A stretch of 64,000 nt of DNA from Lachnospiraceae bacterium NC2008 (GTDB taxonomy: Bacteria; Bacillota; Clostridia; Lachnospirales; Lachnospiraceae), in NCBI GenBank assembly GCA_000687675.1, contig JHWS01000004.1:1-64000 (forward strand), given 5' to 3'. Below the pieces are notes generated by a model, which was given only the letters and a program-made list of their open reading frames with translations, made no database searches and was not told the origin of the DNA. Both the position numbers and the translations under genes were made by a program. Shown in pieces: positions 36,932-45,904 of the stretch (the stretch's first letter is position 1; each line of letters opens with the position of its first letter).

Positions 36932-37321
36932 ATGTATTGTAATATGTGTGGAAAGAATAATGAAGCAGGATACCAGTTCTGCGGGTACTGTGGGGCACCG
37001 CTAAATCACGGAACTAACCTTAACGGTCAGGTTTACCCACCTCAGGAAATTACTAATGGACCGCAGGCATTTTCACCATATTCTAAAATTGAAAGACCAC
37101 TGACCAGAAAGGAACAGAGACGACGCGAAAGAGAACTTATGCGTATGCCTGATCCTCTTCGCGAGAAATATAAAAGCCAGTATAATATGGCAAAGATAAT
37201 TGCAATTATAGTGGTTGTTATTATGGTTGCCTTAGCTATATTCTTTTATGCTAAAAATTATGAAGAGCGAGAAAGAGTTAAGGAAATAATGGGAAGTGAC
37301 TATTACTATTACAACTGGTAG
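36932..37321 (+). CDS. Zinc-ribbon membrane protein
   Basis: 129 residues. A zinc ribbon at the N-terminus has two CxxC pairs (YCNMCGKN and FCGYCGAPL). A proline- and charge-rich middle leads to one membrane helix at about residues 88-108 and a short charged tail. Such proteins are common and mostly uncharacterised in Firmicutes. It is followed after eight bases by a phosphatase gene, likely cotranscribed. Confidence 0.8.
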   Translation: MYCNMCGKNNEAGYQFCGYCGAPLNHGTNLNGQVYPPQEITNGPQAFSPYSKIERPLTRKEQRRRERELMRMPDPLREKYKSQYNMAKIIAIIVVVIMVALAIFFYAKNYEERERVKEIMGSDYYYYNW

Positions 37322-37329
37322 GAAGTGTT

Positions 37330-37863
37330 ATGGGACATCTATACTTCATAAGACACGGGCAGACCGTGTGGAATGTTGCTAATAAGATCTGTGGAGCTAC
37401 AGATATAGAACTTACTGATCTTGGTAGGCAGCAGTCGGCAGAAACAGGAAAATTAATTAAGGAAAGAGGGATAGAGGCGGATGAGATAATCTACTCACCT
37501 CTTATCCGTGCTAAAGATACAGCTCTTATTATCTCTGAGATTTGCGGTATTCCAGCAAGGGAAGAGATAAGACTTAAGGAACAGAACTTTGGTAAATACG
37601 AGTCTACTCCTCGTAATGGTGAGGAGTTTAGATTAGCTAAGCGTCAGTGCGCCTACAGCTATGAGGGCGGCGAATCTATGCTTAAGATGGCCCAGAGAAT
37701 ATATAACCTTCTTGATGATATTCTTGCATCAGATAAGACTTATATATTAGTGGCTCACAATGGCATCTCAAGAGTAGTTCACTCTTATTTTAATGACATG
37801 ACCAATGAAGAATATGCTGATTTTGGCATAAAGAACTGCGATATAGTAGAATATAACTGGTAA
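37330..37863 (+). CDS. Histidine phosphatase family protein
   Basis: 177 residues of the phosphoglycerate-mutase-like fold. The phospho-acceptor is His9 in FIRHGQT. The second histidine is in VAHNGISRVV near the C-terminus, and SPLIRAKDTA carries the conserved arginine. The family includes alpha-ribazole phosphatase and sugar phosphatases; the substrate cannot be told here. Upstream spacing to the zinc-ribbon gene suggests one transcript. Confidence 0.88.
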   Translation: MGHLYFIRHGQTVWNVANKICGATDIELTDLGRQQSAETGKLIKERGIEADEIIYSPLIRAKDTALIISEICGIPAREEIRLKEQNFGKYESTPRNGEEFRLAKRQCAYSYEGGESMLKMAQRIYNLLDDILASDKTYILVAHNGISRVVHSYFNDMTNEEYADFGIKNCDIVEYNW

Positions 37864-37893
37864 ATTCTTAAATTAATAAAAATTATCCGCTTT

Positions 37894-37947
37894 TTAATCT
37901 AATTTTAATCTAACTCACATATTAGATTAATTTTGGATTGTTATTAT
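37894..37947 (+). promoter_or_regulatory. Repeated TTAATCTAA boxes and promoter for DUF4342 gene
   Basis: TTAATCTAA occurs at 37894-37902 and 37905-37913, an 11-base step, and again inverted at 37922-37930. A TATTAT at 37942-37947 could be the -10. Eleven-base direct repeats are the typical binding pattern of OmpR/PhoB-type regulators, and such a regulator is encoded two genes downstream. Confidence 0.6.
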
Positions 37948-38021
37948 GTGCATGTAAACAAGAGATGAGACAAACGTCATCAGATAAAACATACACATAA
38001 TAGAAAGAGAGGAATTACATT

Positions 38022-38555
38022 ATGGAAAATTTAGAAAAGGTTGAAAAGATTAGAGAGAAGACAGGAGTTAGCTACGAGGAAGCTAAGAAAGCGCTTGAGG
38101 ATGCTAACTACGATATGCTTGATGCAATAATCGAACTTGAGAGGCAGGGAAAGATTAACAAGGCTTCAGGTTCTTACAGCACAGCACTTGCTACAAGCTC
38201 AGACGAATTCGAGCAGGCTCAGAAAGAGTACAAGGATTCAATCAAGGGCGAGTCACTTGGTGGAGCATTCGACAGATTCTTTAAGTGGATTGCAAAGCTT
38301 CTTAAGCGCTCACTTGAAATCGACTTTGTAGCTTCAAAGGATGGACAGCAGAAGCTTAAGTTCCCACTCCTTGTACTTATCTTATTAATCTGCTTCGCAT
38401 TCTGGATTGTTATCCCGGTTATGATCATCGGTCTCTTCTGCGACTTTAAGTATCGCTTTGAAGGTGTAGATGAAGTTAACGTGAATGTGAATGACCTTTG
38501 CGACAGAGCAAGCAACACATGCAATGATATAAAGAATGATTTTAAGGCTGATTAA
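38022..38555 (+). CDS. DUF4342 protein with UBA-like domain and membrane helix
   Basis: 177 residues. The first 45 residues form a UBA-like three-helix unit (VEKIREKTGVSYEEAKKALE, then MLDAIIELERQGK), the mark of DUF4342. A hydrophobic segment at about residues 112-135 is a membrane helix. The C-terminus is acidic. In other Firmicutes DUF4342 genes are also placed beside two-component systems. A strong hairpin separates it from the response regulator gene. Confidence 0.85.
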   Translation: MENLEKVEKIREKTGVSYEEAKKALEDANYDMLDAIIELERQGKINKASGSYSTALATSSDEFEQAQKEYKDSIKGESLGGAFDRFFKWIAKLLKRSLEIDFVASKDGQQKLKFPLLVLILLICFAFWIVIPVMIIGLFCDFKYRFEGVDEVNVNVNDLCDRASNTCNDIKNDFKAD

Positions 38556-38567
38556 GCAGTCTTTACA

Positions 38568-38590
38568 GGCACACACCATAGGTGTGTGCC
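38568..38590 (+). promoter_or_regulatory. Perfect 10-bp hairpin between DUF4342 and response regulator
   Basis: GGCACACACC and GGTGTGTGCC flank an ATA loop. AAAG follows instead of a T-run, so it is not a standard terminator. It could stabilise the upstream mRNA or set the ratio between the two genes. Confidence 0.6.
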
Positions 38591-38617
38591 AAAGTTATAT
38601 AGAAGGGAATAATTAAC

Positions 38618-39295
38618 ATGGCAAGAATCCTTATAGTGGAAGATGAAGAGAAGATAGCAAGATTTGTAGAACTAGAATTAAAGCACGAAGGTTATGAAGT
38701 GGGTAAGGCTTTAGACGGTAGAACAGGTCTTGACATGGCTATGGCGGAAGATTTTGATCTTATATTATTGGATATCATGCTTCCTCAGCTTAATGGCTTG
38801 GAGGTCCTTAGACGTCTTCGTCAGTCAAAACAGACGCCTGTTATTATGTTAACAGCCAGGGATGCAGTTATGGATAAGGTTGCAGGGCTTGATACAGGAG
38901 CAGATGATTACATCACAAAACCATTTGCTATTGAAGAATTGCTTGCAAGAATCAGAGTGGCTCTTAAAAAGAGAGGATCAGGCTCAGTTTCTTCTTCGGA
39001 CGTTCTTGAGATTCGTGAAGTTAGACTGGACAGAGACAGACACGAAGTTACGGTCAAAGGTAATATCGTTGAACTGACAAATCGTGAATTTGAACTCATA
39101 AGAGTGCTTATGGAGAATAAGAATATCGTCCTCGACAGAGAAAAATTGCTTAATGAAGTATGCGGATATGATTATGTTGGAGAGACTAATATTATAGACG
39201 TTTATGTAAGATATATTAGAACTAAAATCGATGATAAGTTCGGAGTAAAACTTATAACAACTGTCCGCGGAGTAGGGTATTCGATTAAGGAGTAG
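38618..39295 (+). CDS. OmpR/PhoB-family response regulator
   Basis: 225 residues: receiver domain with acidic residues EDEE, phospho-acceptor Asp52 in LILLDIMLPQ, Thr in MLTARD and Lys in DYITKPF; winged-helix DNA-binding domain with the recognition region NIIDVYVRYIRTKID. The partner kinase starts three bases later. The repeated boxes upstream of the DUF4342 gene are a plausible target. Confidence 0.95.
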   Translation: MARILIVEDEEKIARFVELELKHEGYEVGKALDGRTGLDMAMAEDFDLILLDIMLPQLNGLEVLRRLRQSKQTPVIMLTARDAVMDKVAGLDTGADDYITKPFAIEELLARIRVALKKRGSGSVSSSDVLEIREVRLDRDRHEVTVKGNIVELTNREFELIRVLMENKNIVLDREKLLNEVCGYDYVGETNIIDVYVRYIRTKIDDKFGVKLITTVRGVGYSIKE

Positions 39296-39298
39296 TAT

Positions 39299-40552
39299 AT
39301 GGCAGATAGACCAAGGACAACTTCCATCGCCAACAAAATAAATATGAATTTCTGGCTGAAGAAGCTGACATCATATATCTTTATTGATGTATTTATAATG
39401 GGAGCAGCTTTTGGTACGTTTATGTGGTACTGTCAAAATCATCTGACTCAGCCTGACAATATTCTTGAAAGATATTTTATTAGATATGACACATGGCATA
39501 TAGAGGATATATGTTTCAAGGTTAAATATATAGATGGAACCAGCCAGGTTTTTCCAGCAGGACCGGCTCTTAGTTACTTCCTGCCGGCATTTACCTGCTT
39601 AATAATTTTCGAATTGTTAGGCCTCCTTGGAGCTTTATTCCATGCAGGTGAGATAAGAAAGCAGCTTAAGCCACTTAATGACCTTGCTATTAGGACGGAA
39701 CAGATTTCCAGAGGAAACTTTAGCGATGCTTCAATAAGCGACCTTGAGGTAGCTATTAACCATGTCAATGTTGATAATCCTGAGGTACATGTAAAATCAG
39801 GAAATTCCGACCTTACTTCTATAGAGGTGGCTCTTAATAACCTTCTTAAAAAGATGGAAGAGTCAAAGAGACAACAGACCAGATTCGTATCAGATGCTTC
39901 TCACGAGCTTCGTACCCCTATCTCTGTTATACAGGGATATGTTAATATGCTTGACCGTTGGGGCAAGTCTGATCCGCAGGTTCTTGATGAAGCTATCGAG
40001 GCTCTTAAGAATGAATCTGAGCATATGAAGGAACTGATAGAGCAGCTTCTCTTCCTTGCAAGAGGAGACAGTGGAAGACAGAACCTTAATGTGGTAGAGA
40101 TGGATCTTAATGAGATAGTTACTGAAGTTTATGACGAGTCACTTATGATAGACCCTGACCACGAATATAAACTGGTGGTAAATGAAATGCAGCCATGCAA
40201 CTTTACCGGTGATATTGCCATGGTAAAGCAGTCTATGCGTATCCTGGTTCAGAATGCGGCAAAATATTCTGGAAAAGGGGATACTATCAAGCTTTCTGCT
40301 AAGAAGGAAACTAATGGGGTATCATATATAGTTCAGGACGAAGGAATCGGTATGACAGAGAGTGACGTAAGCCATATCTTTGAAAGATTCTACAGGTCTG
40401 ATGTGGCTAGAAATAGTGAGTCGGGAGGCTCAGGACTTGGTCTTTCTATAGCAAAGTGGATTGTAGATGCTCATAGAGGTTCTATCGACGTGCTCTCAAG
40501 AAAAGATTTTGGTACAAGATTCACAGTACATTTTCCTAATAATTTGAAGTAA
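39299..40552 (+). CDS. Sensor histidine kinase
   Basis: 417 residues. Two membrane helices (about 22-44 and 93-113) enclose a short external loop. A HAMP-like linker follows. His202 lies in SDASHELRTPISVIQGY; the N box reads ILVQNAAKYS, with DEGIGM and GSGLGLSIA boxes. The ribosome site AAGGAG lies within the end of the regulator gene, so translation is coupled. The style is that of ArlS/CssS-like kinases. Confidence 0.94.
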   Translation: MADRPRTTSIANKINMNFWLKKLTSYIFIDVFIMGAAFGTFMWYCQNHLTQPDNILERYFIRYDTWHIEDICFKVKYIDGTSQVFPAGPALSYFLPAFTCLIIFELLGLLGALFHAGEIRKQLKPLNDLAIRTEQISRGNFSDASISDLEVAINHVNVDNPEVHVKSGNSDLTSIEVALNNLLKKMEESKRQQTRFVSDASHELRTPISVIQGYVNMLDRWGKSDPQVLDEAIEALKNESEHMKELIEQLLFLARGDSGRQNLNVVEMDLNEIVTEVYDESLMIDPDHEYKLVVNEMQPCNFTGDIAMVKQSMRILVQNAAKYSGKGDTIKLSAKKETNGVSYIVQDEGIGMTESDVSHIFERFYRSDVARNSESGGSGLGLSIAKWIVDAHRGSIDVLSRKDFGTRFTVHFPNNLK

Positions 40553-40585
40553 TTTTATCCAAAATATGTTATTATTTAACGTATA

Positions 40586-40614
40586 TTAAAAGTATAAAGG
40601 GTAAAATTTATAAT
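40586..40614 (+). promoter_or_regulatory. Promoter of the GGDEF-EAL gene
   Basis: TTAAAA at 40586-40591 and TATAAT at 40609-40614 have 17-base spacing. The start codon is at 40639 with a GGGGGAAGG ribosome site, giving a short leader. Confidence 0.6.
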
Positions 40615-40638
40615 CGCATATATTAGGGGGAAGGTATT

Positions 40639-43600
40639 ATGGATTTTCAGACTATAGTTGATAGTGTCCAGACTATGGCTTGTATCGTCTCTGTTGAGAA
40701 GAAGCCAAACAATTCATATGGGGAGATACGTCTTGTTACAGGTAATGAGGCTTATATTGCTTCTATAGAGCATCCTGCGCCAGGAACGGCCATGCTCACT
40801 GACAAGTTTGTACCTAATACTCCATATACCAACTATCTAACAAGGGACACTAATTTCGAGGATTTCTCCTACCGCAGCGCAGTTAATAAAAAATGCCTGC
40901 ATTCATATGTCCATCCGGACAGAATGGATGTATGGTTTAATATGATGTTTATTCCATTATGGCCAGATGATGGTGATATATGCTACTGTATGTATCTTAT
41001 GGAAATTGACTTCAAGCCAGACACTTCTAACATGTCTGTTATTTCTTCTGATGTATCTTCAGCCGTTATTGAAACGTGTATAAAACTTAGCGGTACCACT
41101 GATTTCTCTACTACAATCAAAGATGTAATTAAGGATATACGTGATCTTTGCGATGCGGAGCACTGCTGTATTCTAACTGTTAATGAATATGAAAGAAGCT
41201 GCGAGAATCTTGGCGAGGCATTTGGACCTAATACAAAATTGCTTTCTATGGATACATATCTTGACGATGGTTTCTATGATATTGTTGAAACCTGGCCAGG
41301 AACCATAGCTGGTAGTAACTGCCTTATTATAAAAGATGAGAAGGATATGGAAATCGTCAAAGAACGTAATCCGGTCTGGTATGAATCTTTATCTGCTGCA
41401 GGCGCCCATAATATTGTTCTTTTTCCACTTAAATCAAGAGGCGAGCTTCTTGGTTATATGTGGGCTATTAACTATGACAAGGAACGTGCAATAAAGATTA
41501 AGGAAACCTTGGAAGTTACAACATTTATCCTGGGTTCTGAAATCGGTACACACCTCCTTCTTGATAGACTTAGATATCTTGGTTCGAAGGACTTACTTAC
41601 CGGAGTTATGAATCGTAATGAGATGAATAACTACGTTGATGATTTATGCAGCGGCAAGTACCCTGGTGTCTCAGCTGGAGTTATCTTCGCTGACCTTAAC
41701 GGACTTAAGGAAGTTAACGACGTTGAAGGGCACAATGCTGGCGATATCCTTCTTAAGAACGCTGCCAATATTCTCTGCAATGTATTTGATGAAAAGCAGA
41801 TATTCCGTGCCGGCGGCGATGAATTCTCTATTATTCTCACAGATATTACAGAGGAAGAAGTTGATAAGAAGATAGCTAAGATTCATGAACTTTGTGAAAA
41901 GAGCGGCAATGTTTCTATATCGCTTGGAGGATGTGTGGAAGAAGATAGCCGCAATGTTCGTATGGCTCTTAGACTTGCTGATGAGAGGATGTATGAGAAT
42001 AAGAAGAAGTATTATTCTCAGTTTACTAATAGAGAAAAAGGCCGTGGCAAAGACCGCTCTGTTAAGGAAAGCGAACTTCTTCGTAAGATGAATTATGACC
42101 AGCTTACTGGTCTCCCAAGTATGTCATTCTTCTTTAAGCTCGCTGAAAGTGCCCGCGGGAAGATGCATGAAGATGGCGTTAAATCTGCAGTACTCTTTAT
42201 AAATCTTCATGGCATGGGAGACTATAACAAGAAGTATGGCTATATTGAAGGTGACAAGTTGCTTAAGGAAGTGGCGATGCTTTTATCCGATGCATTTGAC
42301 TCAGAGAGTTGTAGCCGTTTTGAACAGGACCACTTCGCAGTATTTACTGAGATGGAAGGACTTGAAGAGGCACTTAATGATATATTCAAAAAACTTCGTT
42401 CACATGAGATGAGAAAAACTCTTCCTATGTCAGTTGGTATCTACCCTGATGATATAGGTATGGTTGAAACCTCTCTTGCCTGCGATAGAGCAAAATACGC
42501 GGCAAACAGTATTAAGAATGCTAATACATCAAGCTTCATTTACTATGATGAAAAGATGCTTAAGCGTGAACTTAGTAATAAATATGTTATCGATAACCTT
42601 GACAGGGCTATTAAAGAGAACTGGATAACAGTATTCTATCAGCCTATTATTCGTTCAACTTCCAGAAAGGTCTGCGACGAAGAGGCTCTTGCAAGATGGA
42701 TTGACCCAGAAAAGGGTATGCTTTCTCCAGCTGACTTTATTCCTATTCTTGAAGATACAAAGCTTATATATAAGGTGGACCTTCATATAGTTGATGTTAT
42801 TATCGAAAACTATAAGAAGAGAGTTCATGATGGTATGGGTGTAGTTCCTGTATCAGTTAACTTATCAAGAGCTGACTTTGATATGTGCGATATAGTTGAA
42901 GAAATCTGCAACAGAGTAGATGCTTCACCTATGCCTAGAAATCTTCTTACCATTGAGATTACTGAAAGCTTAATTGGCGAGAATATGGATTACATGAAGG
43001 AGCAGATTAAGCGGTTCCAAGATCTTGGTTTCAGTGTATGGATGGATGACTTTGGAAGTGGATATTCATCACTTAACTTATTGCAAGAGTTACAGTTTGA
43101 TGTAATTAAGTTTGATATGCAGTTTATGAGACAGTTTGATGCTAGCCCTAAATCAAGAGTTATGCTTGCTGAGCTTATGCGCATGGCAGTCAGACTTGGT
43201 ATCGAAACTGTTACTGAAGGTGTAGAGACTAAGGAACAGGTAGACTTCCTTTGCGAGATAGGATGTACAAGGATGCAGGGATATTACTTCTGTAAGCCTA
43301 TTCCTAAAGAGGAAATTTACAGAAGATACAGAGAAGGAATCGCCATCGGATTTGAAGATGCTAGGGAAACTCCATACCATTCGATGCTTAGTGCAACTAA
43401 CCTATATGACTTTGCTTCCAAGTCAAGTAATGATCAGGGACTTGACAGAATTTACTTTAATTCAAGACCTGTAATTATTGTTGAAAATGATAATGAGAAT
43501 CTTAAGGTGGTTCGTTCTAATGAAGCGTACAGAGACTTTGCCAAGAGATATAACCTTCTTGGGAGTGAGAACGAATCAGCATATATTTCAGACTTAAAGG

Positions 43601-44586
43601 GTGATATAAATAATATTCTTTGTAAGGCTGTTCTTGACTGCGAGAAGACGGGACAGGATGTGTTTATTAATGAGGTAATAGATACTGGAGAGTCTTTTCA
43701 TGGATTAGTTACCAATGTTGCACATAATGAATTAAAAGATATATATGCATATGCATTTGTACTATTTGGTATAACACCTAAACCGGAAAAAGGTCTTACC
43801 TTCACAGGAGTTGCCAAGGCACTTGCAGTTGACTATATAGATATTTATCAGGTTGATCTAGATACTGAAAAGTATATTCAGTACGAGCCTAATAAAGAAC
43901 TTGTTGATATTTCTATAAAGAAGACCGGAGATGATTTCTTTGCAACCAGTGCGGAGGATGCGCTTAAGTTTATTTATGAAGATGATAGAGATGGATTCCT
44001 TAAGGCATTTACTAAGGAGAATGTTGTTAAAGCACTTGATGAACATGGCGTATTCTCCTATATTTACAGGGCTGAAATATACGGCGGTTGTATATATGTG
44101 AATATGAAGGCACTTAAGCTTGCAGGAGAAGGCAATCAGATTATCATCGGTGTTAACAATGTTGATGGTCAGATGAAAGAGCGAGAGACTCTTGAGAGAC
44201 TTAAGGAAGAGCAGGCAACATATTCACGTATATCAGCTCTTATGGGAGACTTTATAGCAATATATACTGTTGATCCTGATACATGTGCATACATGGAATA
44301 TTCATCATCTAAGGAATACTCTGAAGCTGGAATAAGTAAGATGGGCGTTGATTTCTTTGCTGATTCTAAGGAAAATTGTAAGGGTGTGATTCATCCTGAA
44401 GATTATGACTCGCTTATGGAAGTGCTTACTAAAGAGAACTTTATAAAGCAGACTGAAGGTGGCAAAGTGGTGGCTCATAAGTATAGAATGATGCTTGGTT
44501 CTGAATACAAGTGGCTAACACTAAGAGCTGGTCTTATTAAAGAAAAAGATGGTATGCAGTTTATTGTAGGGGTTGCATTCTCGTAA
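40639..44586 (+). CDS. Giant GGDEF - degenerate GGDEF - EAL - PAS protein
   Basis: 1315 residues, no membrane helix. After an N-terminal PAS-like part (1-110) and a GAF-like part (about 140-300) comes an intact GGDEF (392-396, RAGGDEFSIIL). A second GGDEF-like domain has EQDHF at 562-566 in place of GGDEF and cannot be catalytic. An EAL domain follows with EAL at 682-684, DDFGSGYSSLNLL and VTEGVET all kept, so it should cut cyclic di-GMP. The last 400 residues look like three PAS-type sensory repeats. The protein may both make and break cyclic di-GMP in response to cytoplasmic signals. Confidence 0.93.
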   Translation: MDFQTIVDSVQTMACIVSVEKKPNNSYGEIRLVTGNEAYIASIEHPAPGTAMLTDKFVPNTPYTNYLTRDTNFEDFSYRSAVNKKCLHSYVHPDRMDVWFNMMFIPLWPDDGDICYCMYLMEIDFKPDTSNMSVISSDVSSAVIETCIKLSGTTDFSTTIKDVIKDIRDLCDAEHCCILTVNEYERSCENLGEAFGPNTKLLSMDTYLDDGFYDIVETWPGTIAGSNCLIIKDEKDMEIVKERNPVWYESLSAAGAHNIVLFPLKSRGELLGYMWAINYDKERAIKIKETLEVTTFILGSEIGTHLLLDRLRYLGSKDLLTGVMNRNEMNNYVDDLCSGKYPGVSAGVIFADLNGLKEVNDVEGHNAGDILLKNAANILCNVFDEKQIFRAGGDEFSIILTDITEEEVDKKIAKIHELCEKSGNVSISLGGCVEEDSRNVRMALRLADERMYENKKKYYSQFTNREKGRGKDRSVKESELLRKMNYDQLTGLPSMSFFFKLAESARGKMHEDGVKSAVLFINLHGMGDYNKKYGYIEGDKLLKEVAMLLSDAFDSESCSRFEQDHFAVFTEMEGLEEALNDIFKKLRSHEMRKTLPMSVGIYPDDIGMVETSLACDRAKYAANSIKNANTSSFIYYDEKMLKRELSNKYVIDNLDRAIKENWITVFYQPIIRSTSRKVCDEEALARWIDPEKGMLSPADFIPILEDTKLIYKVDLHIVDVIIENYKKRVHDGMGVVPVSVNLSRADFDMCDIVEEICNRVDASPMPRNLLTIEITESLIGENMDYMKEQIKRFQDLGFSVWMDDFGSGYSSLNLLQELQFDVIKFDMQFMRQFDASPKSRVMLAELMRMAVRLGIETVTEGVETKEQVDFLCEIGCTRMQGYYFCKPIPKEEIYRRYREGIAIGFEDARETPYHSMLSATNLYDFASKSSNDQGLDRIYFNSRPVIIVENDNENLKVVRSNEAYRDFAKRYNLLGSENESAYISDLKGDINNILCKAVLDCEKTGQDVFINEVIDTGESFHGLVTNVAHNELKDIYAYAFVLFGITPKPEKGLTFTGVAKALAVDYIDIYQVDLDTEKYIQYEPNKELVDISIKKTGDDFFATSAEDALKFIYEDDRDGFLKAFTKENVVKALDEHGVFSYIYRAEIYGGCIYVNMKALKLAGEGNQIIIGVNNVDGQMKERETLERLKEEQATYSRISALMGDFIAIYTVDPDTCAYMEYSSSKEYSEAGISKMGVDFFADSKENCKGVIHPEDYDSLMEVLTKENFIKQTEGGKVVAHKYRMMLGSEYKWLTLRAGLIKEKDGMQFIVGVAFS

Positions 44587-44648
44587 GAATCTGGGCATGA
44601 AGTAAAAAATACAATAAAAGATATATTAAAAGTACGATTTATAGGACT

Positions 44649-44714
44649 AAACCTCCTGTATATTAAAAGCATAGAAACGAAGAAATGTTTGTAGGCTTTT
44701 AATGCAGGAGGTTT
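44649..44714 (+). promoter_or_regulatory. Long hairpin hiding the ribosome site of the 44720 gene
   Basis: AAACCTCCTG then TTAAAAGC (44649-44670) pairs with GCTTTTAAT and CAGGAGGTTT (44695-44714); two small mismatches lie between. The 24-base loop follows. The right arm contains GGAGG (44707-44711), the ribosome site of the next gene, and TTTTT follows at 44712-44716. The hairpin could act as a terminator and block translation at the same time. Confidence 0.75.
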
Positions 44715-44719
44715 TTGTT

Positions 44720-45088
44720 ATGAAAAAGATAGTACTTGGTTTGATGGTTATGATGGTAGTTTTCTTTGGGGTAAAGGCATATGCATCAGGAAGAAGTGAG
44801 AGAAATGAAAAATTAAAAGAACAGGATAAGAATGCATATTATCTTGAACTTGAAGAAAGATATACAATTGTCCTTAGACATACACTTGAAAGTGATGGTT
44901 ATATCAATGCTGGGATTACAGTTACATCTGTTATAAAGGCAGGGACAGGAAGAGATTATACAGTGGCAATTCACCATGATAGTTTTGAATATCTTTCAGA
45001 CGAAGAGATAGCTACTTACGAGGAAAGACTTGAACAGGTTCAGTTTCCAGATGAGTTTTGCAGTATAGATGTAACTATTCAGGGATAA
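44720..45088 (+). CDS. Small exported protein of unknown function
   Basis: 122 residues from ATG 44720 behind AGGAGG; an ATG at 44702 lies inside the hairpin arm and is unlikely. A signal peptide is clear (MKKIVLGLMVMMVVFFG, then KAYASG as a probable cleavage region). The mature part is charged, with helical EKLKEQDKNAYYLELEERY and a beta-rich C-terminal half. I do not recognise the family. Expression appears to be controlled by the upstream hairpin. Confidence 0.7.
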   Translation: MKKIVLGLMVMMVVFFGVKAYASGRSERNEKLKEQDKNAYYLELEERYTIVLRHTLESDGYINAGITVTSVIKAGTGRDYTVAIHHDSFEYLSDEEIATYEERLEQVQFPDEFCSIDVTIQG

Positions 45089-45178
45089 ATTGCTGGTTAT
45101 CAGCCATATGTATTGCTGGTGATAAACAACATATAATGCCAAAAGTGTTTTATAGGTGCAATTTAGAGGAGTTTAGAG

Positions 45179-45184
45179 TATAAT
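45179..45184 (+). promoter_or_regulatory. -10 box ahead of DUF1653 gene
   Basis: TATAAT lies 41 bases before the start codon; the -35 region is not well conserved. The 137-base gap holds nothing else clear. Confidence 0.4.
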
Positions 45185-45225
45185 ATTTACTGGTTTATTT
45201 TGGGCAATAACGAAAGGATAAACAT

Positions 45226-45864
45226 ATGTATACTCCAAAACCACTAGATAAATATAGACATTTTAAGGGCAAATGCTATCAGGTACTTTGCATAGCAGAA
45301 AATTCAGAAACTTCTAATAAAGAGGTAATATATCAGGCTCTTTATGCACCATACAAGATATATGCCAGAGACCTTGATATGTTTATGTCTAAGGTTGATA
45401 AGGAAAAATATCCTGATGCAGGTCAGGAATACAGATTTGAACTTCTTGATGATGAAGGCTTCGTTGTAGAAAGAAAAGATGTAGATGCAGTTGCTGAAGC
45501 TGTAGCAGAAGTGGAAGCTAAGATTGAAGCTGGAATAGAGGCTGGAATTGAAACTGGAATAAAAAACGGAATCGAGGAAGAGTCTCAGCAGGTGGAAACA
45601 GTGGCACCTGTGGAAGAAGCAGTTACAGCTCCTGTAGAAATGCCTGCAATCAATCCGATATTAGAGAAGTTCTTAGATGCAGATACAGTAGACCAAAAAC
45701 TGGAAATACTTAATGACGAAAAGGATAACCTTACACCAGAGATTCTTACACCTATTGAACTTTCTATAGGTATGGAACCTCAGGAAGGTGAAGCAGTTCA
45801 AAGATATAGAGAAATAAAGAACTATTTATACATAAAACAAAAATACGAAAGACAGCACAGATAG
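45226..45864 (+). CDS. DUF1653 domain protein with repeat linker
   Basis: 212 residues. DUF1653 covers residues about 6-75 (YRHFKGKCYQVLCIAENSET, ALYAPYKIYARDLDMF). A low-complexity linker follows with repeats of the style EAGIEAGIETGI, rich in Glu and Ala, then a helical C-terminal part of about 65 residues. The domain's function is unknown. It is followed by a hairpin and a nucleotidase gene. Confidence 0.82.
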   Translation: MYTPKPLDKYRHFKGKCYQVLCIAENSETSNKEVIYQALYAPYKIYARDLDMFMSKVDKEKYPDAGQEYRFELLDDEGFVVERKDVDAVAEAVAEVEAKIEAGIEAGIETGIKNGIEEESQQVETVAPVEEAVTAPVEMPAINPILEKFLDADTVDQKLEILNDEKDNLTPEILTPIELSIGMEPQEGEAVQRYREIKNYLYIKQKYERQHR

Positions 45865-45867
45865 TCG

Positions 45868-45894
45868 CATATCAGCGGCGCTGCTGCTGATATG
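45868..45894 (+). promoter_or_regulatory. Hairpin just upstream of the 5'-nucleotidase ribosome site
   Basis: CATATCAGC at 45868-45876 pairs with GCTGATATG at 45886-45894. GAGGTGA begins at the end of the right arm, so the site may be partly masked. No T-run follows. Confidence 0.45.
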
Positions 45895-45904
45895 AGGTGA
45901 CATT

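Noticed and set aside
36932-37321. Zinc-ribbon protein as part of the defence island
   Set aside because: It has its own promoter, and its codon use matches the core genes to its right.
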